NCBI GenBank assembly: GCA_030622265.1
Contig: JAUXGG010000147.1
Location: 1-5,355 of the forward strand
DNA length: 5,355 nt
Origin: Candidatus Eiseniibacteriota bacterium
GTDB lineage: Bacteria; Arandabacterota; Arandabacteria; Arandabacterales; Arandabacteraceae
Reading direction: 5' to 3'
Part shown: piece by piece, positions 1-5,353 of the stretch
Numbering within the stretch: position 1 is the stretch's first letter
How the letters are laid out: every line of letters starts with the position of its first letter
Notes under the pieces: model-generated
What the model saw: only the letters and a program-made list of their open reading frames with translations
Database searches by the model: none
What the model was told of the DNA's origin: nothing
Made by a program: the position numbers and the translations under genes

Positions 1-2
1 AA

Positions 3-887
3 GGAAGAGAGGCCGCCAGGGCTCTGGTCATAGCCGCCAACCTGGATCACAAGGACGGGATTCCTCTGTTCCAGTATTCTGGCCCCGCCCTTCATGAGAG
101 CTGCACCAGCTCAACCGGGAGTTGCGTGACCCGCCTCAAGGAAGAGCATGCCGTGCTCAAGGCCTTCAAGTACCTGATCGAGAGTGAGAAAGTGTATGGC
201 GCGATTGCGGAGCTCTCTCCGGAGGAGAGACGAGATCTGCTTCCACACGTGATAAGGGAGCGTGATCCCGACGCAGGGGAATTCTTCAAGCGCCTGCAAG
301 AGGCGCATGCCGAGCTCGGGAAGATCGAGCAGGAAGATCTCAAAAAGCTCAAGGCAACCGTTGCGGACATAACCCGGCAGGTGAGTGAATTCGCCGGGAG
401 CGCTGCGAGGCTCACGCCCAAGGGCGATGAGGCCAGGGCTGTACTGGATCGCGCAGTAAGAACGGCCGCAGGGCTGGCCAAGGAGTTCGCCGATGCCGGA
501 GCTCTTGTCGATCAGTGGCAGTTTAGAAGGCTCGAGCGGAGACTGGAACAGCTGATCGAATCCGGGGACGATATCGGACAGGCCCGGAAGGCTCTGGGGG
601 AGGGTGGCGGTGGGGAGACCGCGCTCGCCGGTACGGATGAGCTGATCGCCCGCCTGAAGCAGGAAGATATCCTCAAGCGGGTGGGTGAGATAGAAAGGCA
701 GCTGATCGGGACCCAGGTCACGATGCTCGGCCGGAGCGTTCACTCGCAGGAGCACTGGCAGTACTTAAGAGAGTTGTCCTTCAAGTACCCGGCGAGCCCG
801 CTTGTCTGCTGTCTCAGGCACATAAACGACCGCTGGATGGTAGTCCCCGTGTGGGATGCCCCCGTCACCCGCCTGATGATGCAGTAA
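3..887 (+). CDS. Coiled-coil-rich protein of unknown function, 5'-truncated by the window edge
   Basis: I do not recognise this protein. The frame is open from the first complete codon to the TAA at 885-887, so the true start probably lies upstream. A GTG at 126 preceded by GGGAG (117-121) is the only plausible internal start. Numbering from that GTG (253 residues), residues 1-150 are almost all charged helix with regular Leu/Ile spacing (RLKEEHAVLKAFKYL at 3-17, LKKLKATVADI at 72-82, RRLERRLEQLIE at 134-145), which suggests coiled coil. A Gly-rich linker (GEGGGGE, 158-164) follows, then another helix. The last 45 residues have a different composition, with Trp, Cys and Pro (LVCCL, RWMVVPVWD). 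No signal peptide or membrane segment is visible in the part present. The codons are GC-rich in third position, which favours this strand over the 214-codon antisense frame. Codons at about 96-131 look better in another frame (see findings). A structural or scaffold role is possible but not shown. Confidence 0.6.
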   Translation, partial: GREAARALVIAANLDHKDGIPLFQYSGPALHESCTSSTGSCVTRLKEEHAVLKAFKYLIESEKVYGAIAELSPEERRDLLPHVIRERDPDAGEFFKRLQEAHAELGKIEQEDLKKLKATVADITRQVSEFAGSAARLTPKGDEARAVLDRAVRTAAGLAKEFADAGALVDQWQFRRLERRLEQLIESGDDIGQARKALGEGGGGETALAGTDELIARLKQEDILKRVGEIERQLIGTQVTMLGRSVHSQEHWQYLRELSFKYPASPLVCCLRHINDRWMVVPVWDAPVTRLMMQ

Positions 888-910
888 GTAAGGTAGCAAC
901 TGAGGTTCCC

Positions 911-990
911 TCCCGTCAGCTCCACCAAACTCTCCTCATTGGAACCGCTTTTGTTATGGCGAGATTCCGGTAACCGGGTGCTCTCCCTGT
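911..990. repeat. Degenerate intergenic repeat, left copy
   Basis: This stretch aligns without gaps to 3559-3638 at an offset of 2648, with about 49 of 80 identical bases by hand count. The core at 963-987 matches 3611-3635 at 21 of 25 positions. It starts 24 nt after the stop of the left gene. The core is centred on GGTAAC and contains the 11-nt palindrome CCGGTAACCGG (967-977). No reading frame in it looks like a gene. It could be a small dispersed repeat family, the scar of a mobile element, or a structured RNA element. Confidence 0.55.
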
Positions 991-1011
991 GTAAGATGCA
1001 CATCCGTTCAC

Positions 1012-1034
1012 GAGCGCACCAGATGCTGGTGCTC
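1012..1034 (+). other. Small hairpin in the intergenic region
   Basis: CACCAG (1017-1022) and CTGGTG (1026-1031) form a 6-bp stem around an ATG loop. GAG (1012-1014) and CTC (1032-1034) can extend it across a two-base bulge. There is no T-run after it, so it is a poor intrinsic terminator, although its place after the left gene would suit one. It may be chance. Confidence 0.25.
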
Positions 1035-1120
1035 TTCACCAAAACGCATGGAAGGACCTGTTACTGGCTCGTCAGCTTTAGAGGTCAGCGGAGCAGTTCT
1101 CCAAGGATAGAACTTTCTGC

Positions 1121-1150
1121 TTGACAGAGCACACTCCTGTTGTATAAAAT
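1121..1150 (+). promoter_or_regulatory. Sigma-70-type promoter of the repressor-peptidase operon
   Basis: A perfect -35 box TTGACA lies at 1121-1126. A TATAAA/TAAAAT -10 region lies at 1143-1150, giving a spacer of 16 to 18 nt depending on the hexamer chosen. Transcription would begin at about 1155-1158, leaving a leader of roughly 25-30 nt before the SD site and ATG at 1184. The -10 box sits inside the palindrome at 1135-1161, so a protein bound there would block RNA polymerase. Confidence 0.75.
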
Positions 1151-1161
1151 ATACAACAGGA
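1135..1161. promoter_or_regulatory. 27-nt palindrome overlapping the -10 box, probable repressor operator
   Basis: The arms TCCTGTTGTATA (1135-1146) and TATACAACAGGA (1150-1161) are perfect reverse complements of 12 nt around a 3-nt AAA centre. A dimeric helix-turn-helix repressor would suit this symmetry, and the next gene encodes one. The position over the -10 box predicts negative autoregulation of the operon. The symmetry is seen directly; the binding protein is inferred. Confidence 0.75.
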
Positions 1162-1170
1162 ACAGGCTCT

Positions 1171-1178
1171 GGAGGTGA
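1171..1178 (+). promoter_or_regulatory. Shine-Dalgarno site fixing the start of the helix-turn-helix gene
   Basis: GGAGGTGA is a near-ideal SD sequence, 5 nt before the ATG at 1184. An in-frame GTG at 1175 lies inside this SD sequence and so cannot be the start. The ATG at 1184 is therefore chosen. Confidence 0.8.
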
Positions 1179-1183
1179 TTCCT

Positions 1184-1564
1184 ATGAGTGGCGCGGGCGC
1201 TTTCGGTAAATTGTGTAGGGGCAAACGCTTGGCAGCAGAAATGACCTTGCGTCATTTCTGTCGAGAGAACGGCTTTGACGCAGCGTACATAAGCCGGTTG
1301 GAGAGGGGTGTAGTTGAACCTCCCCACACCAAGAAGACACTTGATCGACTTGCATTAGCTCTCGGGTTGAAGGAAGGATCTGACGAATGGACGGAGTTTC
1401 ATGAGCTTGCCAGTCTGTGTGCTGGCCGGTTGCCTGATGAGTTTGTTGGTGACGAGCGTGTTCTCGGTTTGCTTCCCGTCTTCTTCAGGGCCATTGGCAA
1501 GGCAGATGTGGACGAGGCGAGGTTGAATCGCCTGATTGAACGACTGCGTAAGGAAGTCCCTTGA
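1184..1564 (+). CDS. XRE (Cro/C1)-family helix-turn-helix repressor, partner of an ImmA-type peptidase
   Basis: This is a 126-residue cytoplasmic DNA-binding protein. Residues 7-62 fit the Cro/C1 fold: GKLCRGKRLAAEMTLRHFC gives the first two helices, AAYISRLERG (33-42) is the recognition-helix signature, and TKKTLDRLALALGL (49-62) closes the domain. The C-terminal part (about 67-126) contains RLPDEF, then LLPVFFRAIGK, and ends in a charged helix (RLNRLIERLRKEVP). I recall this tail from repressors paired with ImmA/IrrE peptidases, where it is a candidate cleavage or dimerisation region. The gene follows its own strong promoter and palindromic operator, so it probably represses itself. Its TGA overlaps the TTG start of the next gene, which implies translational coupling. 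It may be an ImmR-like switch of a mobile element or the antitoxin-like half of a toxin-antitoxin-like pair; the sequence does not decide between them. Confidence 0.9.
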   Translation: MSGAGAFGKLCRGKRLAAEMTLRHFCRENGFDAAYISRLERGVVEPPHTKKTLDRLALALGLKEGSDEWTEFHELASLCAGRLPDEFVGDERVLGLLPVFFRAIGKADVDEARLNRLIERLRKEVP

Positions 1565-2172
1565 ATCTCGAGATTCCCTATCTGAAGTATGAGGAAATCA
1601 AGAGCGTTGCTAACAAGTTCCTAAACGACCATTGGCCATCCGGCGAGATCCCGATTCCTATTGAAGAAATCGTGGAACTCAGCCTCCGCCTGCGAATCGC
1701 CCCCTTTCCAGAGCTGTTTAGAGAGATCAAACTCAATGCCTTTTTGACCGCTGATCGCTCGACGATTTTCGTCGATGAGATCCAGTACAATACGTATGCG
1801 GAAAAGTACAGATTCAGCATTGCGCACGAGGTCGGGCACTACGTGTTACACAGCGAGTACTATGAACACTTGCCGTTCAGCGATATTGATACTTACAAGG
1901 CGTGGAGGCTGAATGCGGATCCTGAAATGGTATACAGGTTTGAGGTGCAAGGCAATCTCTTTGCCGAGCTGATCTTGATGCCTAGTCCCCAGCTCGTGCG
2001 AGTCTGTGAGCAGGTGGTGAAGAACCATGCCGACCATTTGAAGGGCGTGGGCAAAGATGTCTGGCCGTACTTAGCGAAGGATGTGGCTGTGGAGTTTGAG
2101 GTCAGCCCACTATCTGCGTCGATTCGAATCGAGCATGAAGATATTCCCGCCATCGTATCTCTCCCCATGTAG
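1561..2172 (+). CDS. ImmA/IrrE-family zinc metallopeptidase
   Basis: The product has 203 residues and no signal peptide, so it is cytoplasmic. The gluzincin motif HEVGH lies at 89-93 in the usual context FSIAHEVGHYVLH. The third zinc ligand is probably E128 in FEVQGNLFAELILMP, matching the family pattern E-x-x-A/G-N-x-F-A...L-M-P. Known relatives are ImmA, which cleaves the ImmR repressor of ICEBs1, and IrrE/PprI, which cleaves the repressor DdrO in Deinococcus. The probable substrate is therefore the repressor encoded just upstream. The start is TTG at 1561, overlapping the previous stop as TTGA. It is preceded by AAGGAAG (1550-1556), and the next in-frame Met is residue 123, beyond the active site, so no other start is credible. 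What triggers the peptidase is not visible. No third gene follows in the operon. Confidence 0.92.
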   Translation: MNLEIPYLKYEEIKSVANKFLNDHWPSGEIPIPIEEIVELSLRLRIAPFPELFREIKLNAFLTADRSTIFVDEIQYNTYAEKYRFSIAHEVGHYVLHSEYYEHLPFSDIDTYKAWRLNADPEMVYRFEVQGNLFAELILMPSPQLVRVCEQVVKNHADHLKGVGKDVWPYLAKDVAVEFEVSPLSASIRIEHEDIPAIVSLPM

Positions 2173-2314
2173 ATAGGCCTCAGGAGCCCATACATCGGCT
2201 GGCAGGACGCCGGTGGGGCTTCCAGGGAGACGTCTCAGACGAAGCGTACAGAGGCTGATCTTGGAGACGTCCACAAGCAGGTTCGTCTTCAGTGGCCTTA
2301 GCCTTATTCTTCTT

Positions 2315-2340
2315 GGTGCGGGCTCCTCGGAGTCCGCACC
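2315..2340 (+). terminator. Terminator-like hairpin after the peptidase gene
   Basis: GGTGCGGGCTC (2315-2325) and GAGTCCGCACC (2330-2340) pair over 11 bp with one G-U wobble and a CTCG loop. The stem is strong, but only ATTT follows on the plus strand, so intrinsic termination may be inefficient. No T-run occurs on the other strand either. It lies about 140 nt after the peptidase stop and before the beta-helix promoter, a sensible place to end the operon. Confidence 0.5.
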
Positions 2341-2388
2341 ATTTGCTCACTATCTCGGACACTTCCCGGTGAATCCCCTGGTTTCATG

Positions 2389-2410
2389 TGCTATACTTGG
2401 AATAGGAGGT
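2389..2410 (+). promoter_or_regulatory. Extended -10 promoter and SD site of the beta-helix gene
   Basis: TGCTATACT (2389-2397) is an extended -10 box with no recognisable -35 box at the usual distance. AGGAGGT (2404-2410) is a strong SD site, 7 nt before the GTG at 2418. An ATG at 2411 touches the SD site directly and is in another frame, so it is not the start. If the -10 box is used, transcription begins at about 2404, at the SD itself, giving an unusually short leader. The SD call is firm; the promoter call is weak. Confidence 0.45.
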
Positions 2411-2417
2411 ATGAAGC

Positions 2418-3467
2418 GTGAGATGCCTATGCTTCTTCGTATGCACCGGGATTCTCTTGTCGGCGGCAGCCGCTTCGGCCCGAACCTGGTACGTTCTACC
2501 GGACAGCACTGGAGATGTTCCCACGATTACGGCTGGCTTGGACTCCGCGTCCTATGGAGATACGGTATTGGTTGCACCCGGCACCTATATGATAGATGAG
2601 TATGATCCAGGTACCTGGGTTTACCTTAGGCCGGGGGTATCTCTTGTCAGTGAGGGTGGGCGGGATCTGACAACGATTGAGTTCTGTCATAGTCGCGATT
2701 CAATTGTGTTTCAGAACTGCGAAGGGGCTCACATGTCAGGATTCACGATCCGCTCAGTGTCGGGTCCAGAATGCGAACCTCCAATGGCTCCTGGTTTCGC
2801 TGTCTTCTGCTACAACTGCACCGACATAACCATCGAGGATTGCATCATCGAGGGAGAGGCCTATGGGCTGTATGTTGTTGGTGGCTCCAGCGAATGGTGG
2901 AAGCCGGCATTCAAGAATCTGGTCATACGAGACTGTGTCTATGGGATTGCCTGTTACGACGTAAGCGGGGCTGGTCGGCCTCACTTCAAAGGGATTCAGA
3001 TGACCGACTGTACCATGGGTGCGGACATACTCGATTCGTCTCCTCTCTTTGAGTCTTGTGAGATAACATACTGTAGCCTCGAGGGCATGCGATACAAGGG
3101 TCACTGTGGAGGAGATCTATGGAAATGTCAGATCGCCTACAACGCTGGAGGAGGAGTGACAATACGTAGCGATCCACCGTTGGCCGCCCCGTCTTTCAAC
3201 GGCCAGTGGCTTCCGCGAGATGCAAACGATTTCCACGACAACGGTAGCTGGGATATCTGGTACGAGCATTCGAGCCCTCAGTCTCTTGTGATGGCGACGT
3301 ACAACTACTGGGGCAGCGACTGCCCTGATTTCACCTCTAAGATACATGGAACAGTGAGGTACAGCCCGTGGGTGGATTCGACACACACCTTGATCTTCAC
3401 AGAGAGTGACTGTCCGGACGTCACCGAACCAACCACTTGGGGCGCTATCAAGACTCTGTTCAGATAG
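2418..3467 (+). CDS. Exported right-handed beta-helix (pectin-lyase-like) protein with a C-terminal TTWG...FR tail
   Basis: The product has 349 residues. Residues 1-21 look like a Sec signal peptide with cleavage after ASA (19-21), so the protein is exported. Residues 33-57 (DVPTITAGLDSASYGDTVLVAPGTY) form the opening segment common in parallel beta-helix proteins. Helix rungs follow from about 95 to 260, for example MSGFTIRSV, ITIEDCIIEG, LVIRDCVYGI and LWKCQIAYN. YNYWGSDCPD (295-304) and GTVRYSPWVD (311-320) match the usual closing block of such proteins. Fifteen cysteines occur in the mature part, five of them at the same place in successive rungs. The last 13 residues, EPTTWGAIKTLFR, look like a sorting or anchoring tail. 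No catalytic residues of polysaccharide lyases could be identified, so binding, adhesion or a structural surface role is as likely as an enzyme. The start is GTG, set by the SD site at 2404-2410. The gene has its own leader and is probably not part of the upstream operon. Confidence 0.85.
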   Translation: MRCLCFFVCTGILLSAAAASARTWYVLPDSTGDVPTITAGLDSASYGDTVLVAPGTYMIDEYDPGTWVYLRPGVSLVSEGGRDLTTIEFCHSRDSIVFQNCEGAHMSGFTIRSVSGPECEPPMAPGFAVFCYNCTDITIEDCIIEGEAYGLYVVGGSSEWWKPAFKNLVIRDCVYGIACYDVSGAGRPHFKGIQMTDCTMGADILDSSPLFESCEITYCSLEGMRYKGHCGGDLWKCQIAYNAGGGVTIRSDPPLAAPSFNGQWLPRDANDFHDNGSWDIWYEHSSPQSLVMATYNYWGSDCPDFTSKIHGTVRYSPWVDSTHTLIFTESDCPDVTEPTTWGAIKTLFR

Positions 3468-3553
3468 GTGACCAGCAGTATCTTCAGCCCAGCTGCCTCG
3501 TTCTCATGCGCCTCGGCAGTCTAATCATGAACACATCAACCATCTGATTCGCT

Positions 3554-3653
3554 ATTGGTTGCACTAGCCCCACCAGTTTCCACATAGACGGACCTCTCTC
3601 CTTGAGGCAGGATTCTGGTAACAGGGGACTCTCCCAGCACTTGCGCAACCAAT
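3554..3653. repeat. Pair of 9-bp inverted repeats about 80 nt apart enclosing the right repeat copy
   Basis: ATTGGTTGC (3554-3562) and GCAACCAAT (3645-3653) are perfect reverse complements and define a 100-nt segment. The segment ends 5 nt beyond the stop of the minus-strand gene. A MITE-like element would look like this, but no target-site duplication is evident, and the left repeat copy has no matching arms. The match could be chance. Confidence 0.35.
3559..3638. repeat. Degenerate intergenic repeat, right copy
   Basis: This is the second copy of the element at 911-990, in the same orientation and aligned without gaps. The core at 3611-3635 shares 21 of 25 bases with 963-987, again centred on GGTAAC. 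It lies about 20 nt from the end of the minus-strand aminotransferase-fusion gene. Together the two copies bracket the repressor, peptidase and beta-helix genes. Confidence 0.55.
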
Positions 3654-3658
3654 GAGCC

Positions 3659-5353
3659 CTACCTCGGCAGGGTCATCAAGCGCTCGATGGTCTTGTTGAG
3701 CTTCTCCTTGCCCGTGTTGATCACGAAGCACGGCACGAGCTTCAAGAGATGCTGGAAGTAGCGCCGGTGAAGTTCGAGTCTCTCCCTTGTGGGATTAAGA
3801 ATATACGGGTTATAGAAAGGCTCGTTCTTCACCGCTCCCAGGATGCTGCCCGACTTCATGTACTTGCCCTCTTCGAGGAAGTTGAGCGCAGCCTCAGGCG
3901 TCAGTTTCTCCAGGGCGGGGGAGACATTGTCCTTCCTTAAGGCGACCAGCCAGCGCAGCGTGGTGCGCTTGGTGTACTTATCGATCGCGCCTATCCAGTA
4001 GGGATCGAGCATGGCCCGCGAGTACTTGGATGCCCAGTAGCAGTGGGTCGCACCCTGGTCCAGGTCGCACTTGCCGAGGTTCTCGCACTCCTCATTGAGG
4101 CAGTCTTCCTTGCCGGTCACCACGTTCTCGAGTTTGCTGCGGTCGAAAAGGGGTGACAGATAGTCAAACGACCTGGCTATCCTTGTTCTCACATAGAACT
4201 TGCGCTCGGATATGTCGGCGACGGCTTCTGTCCGGGTATAGCGGACGAGGAAGAAATCGTTGGAGTGGATCTTCACCCCGTCATTCTGAAGCAGGCCATA
4301 GCAGATGGTTCCCCTTCCGACTCCCGGGGGCGCTATGAGGCCGAGGCCCATTCCGCCGAAGTCAAGGCAGGCGCCGTGAAGTGTGTGGGTCTCGGAGAGC
4401 CGCTCGACGATATCGGTCACCAGGGCCAGAGCCCATCTGCGGATCTGGTCATAGGAATCACAGTTCACTATCACGCCGGTCCGCGACTCCGCATTGTAGA
4501 AAGCCCGGGGCTCGCGTCCCGGGATGCCGTCTGCGGCGTAGATGATCGCGTGCGGTTCGAGATCGCTCTCCAGCTCGGACGGGTACCAGTTCTCCACCCA
4601 GAATTCATGCAGGTGCTTGACATTGGTGCGAAGTTGCACGACCACGCCGGCGATATTGGCGTTCCACTCATAATAGTGGTCGTGCTTGAGATGTTCATCA
4701 ACCTCGCCCACCAGCGACTCCCGGAGCTGCATCGTGATATCGGTCTCACTCTCCGCCCAGCCCCTCGTATGGGTCATCACATTGTCCAGGGTGATTCTGG
4801 TTGTCCTGCGCGATGTGCGGAGCCTGGATACGGCCTCGATGATCCTGTCCATCGCCTTCTCTAACTTCTCCATCGAGGTCGCATAGGACATGCGCACGCA
4901 GGCGTCATTGCCGAAGGCGCTGCCGGGAACGACTGCCACATTAGCGTACTTAAGAAGGTAGTAGGCCAGCCCGGCTGAGTTCCGGATCAGCATGCCCTCG
5001 AATTCCTTGTCGTAGTAAGCGGAGAAGTTGGGGAAAAGGTAGAAGGCGCCCCGGGGCTCCATGCACGAGACATTAGGGATAAGCCGGAGCTTGGAAAGCA
5101 AGAAGTTCCTTCTTCTCTGGAACTCCGAGCCCATCCGCGAGACATCCATCTGGGGCCCCTTGAGGGCCTCGAGGGCGGCCATCTGTGATATCGATGACGC
5201 GTTCGAGGTATTGTGGCTCTGCACCTTGGCCATGGCCGCTATGATGTTTCCGGGACCGGCAGCGTATCCCAGCCTCCAGCCGGTCATGGAATAGGCCTTG
5301 GACACTCCGTTTATGATGATGGTCTTGGCCTTGATCTCGGGCCCCAGCGAGGC
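3659..5353 (-). CDS. Aspartate-type aminotransferase (C-terminal half) fused to a degenerate P-loop, HPr-kinase/PEPCK-like domain; 5' end outside the window
   Basis: The frame is open to the window edge, so the N-terminal half is missing. The visible part begins ASLGPEIKAKTIIINGVSKAYSM. The GTG at 5305 lies inside a conserved block and is not the start. Numbering from its Val, K3 in SKAYSMTGWRLGY is the lysine that binds pyridoxal phosphate, R11 should contact the cofactor phosphate, and R138 in VRMSYATS should bind the substrate carboxylate. This is a class I (subgroup Ib-like) aminotransferase whose natural end falls near residue 163. The frame continues with no stop for about 385 more residues. 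That part contains GLIAPPGVGRGT (322-333), a P-loop-like sequence, then KIHSNDFFLVRY, AVADISERKFYVRT, a four-cysteine cluster (402-422), SRAMLDPYW and, near the end, NEPFYNPYIL and VINTGK. The order P-loop, Asp-containing strand and basic segment recalls HPr kinase and PEP carboxykinase, but the assignment is tentative. The soluble protein is probably cytoplasmic. The aminotransferase call is firm; the function of the second domain is unknown. Confidence 0.85.
   Translation of the reverse strand, partial: ASLGPEIKAKTIIINGVSKAYSMTGWRLGYAAGPGNIIAAMAKVQSHNTSNASSISQMAALEALKGPQMDVSRMGSEFQRRRNFLLSKLRLIPNVSCMEPRGAFYLFPNFSAYYDKEFEGMLIRNSAGLAYYLLKYANVAVVPGSAFGNDACVRMSYATSMEKLEKAMDRIIEAVSRLRTSRRTTRITLDNVMTHTRGWAESETDITMQLRESLVGEVDEHLKHDHYYEWNANIAGVVVQLRTNVKHLHEFWVENWYPSELESDLEPHAIIYAADGIPGREPRAFYNAESRTGVIVNCDSYDQIRRWALALVTDIVERLSETHTLHGACLDFGGMGLGLIAPPGVGRGTICYGLLQNDGVKIHSNDFFLVRYTRTEAVADISERKFYVRTRIARSFDYLSPLFDRSKLENVVTGKEDCLNEECENLGKCDLDQGATHCYWASKYSRAMLDPYWIGAIDKYTKRTTLRWLVALRKDNVSPALEKLTPEAALNFLEEGKYMKSGSILGAVKNEPFYNPYILNPTRERLELHRRYFQHLLKLVPCFVINTGKEKLNKTIERLMTLPR

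Noticed and set aside
111..755. A 214-codon open frame on the minus strand opposite the coiled-coil gene
   Set aside because: The plus frame has GC-rich third positions and regular heptads over the same span. The minus product has no motif.
939..1124. A 61-codon plus-strand frame between the left gene and the operon
   Set aside because: It covers the degenerate repeat and runs up to the promoter, has no SD site or recognisable motif, and is as short as expected by chance.
1175..1177. GTG as the start of the helix-turn-helix gene
   Set aside because: It lies inside the SD sequence GGAGGTGA, so a ribosome using that SD must start at the ATG at 1184.
2227..2288. Palindrome GAGACGTCTC (2227-2236) and the inverted pair AGACGAA/TTCGTCT (2237-2243, 2282-2288) before the beta-helix gene
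   Set aside because: The arms are short, the inverted pair has a loop near 40 nt, and such matches are expected by chance. They are too weak for a regulatory call.
2213..2599. A 128-codon plus-strand frame overlapping the start of the beta-helix gene
   Set aside because: It runs through the terminator-like hairpin and the promoter and SD region, and its product is unlike any protein I know. The GTG-started frame has a signal peptide and family motifs.
4775..4780. An internal start that would split the fusion gene into two
   Set aside because: No SD sequence lies at a useful distance, and no stop codon separates the two domains in this frame.
4265..4864. A 199-codon open frame on the plus strand inside the minus-strand fusion gene
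   Set aside because: It lies wholly antisense to a frame with clear aminotransferase motifs and recognisable second-domain motifs. Long antisense frames are common in GC-rich genes, and its product shows no recognisable motif.
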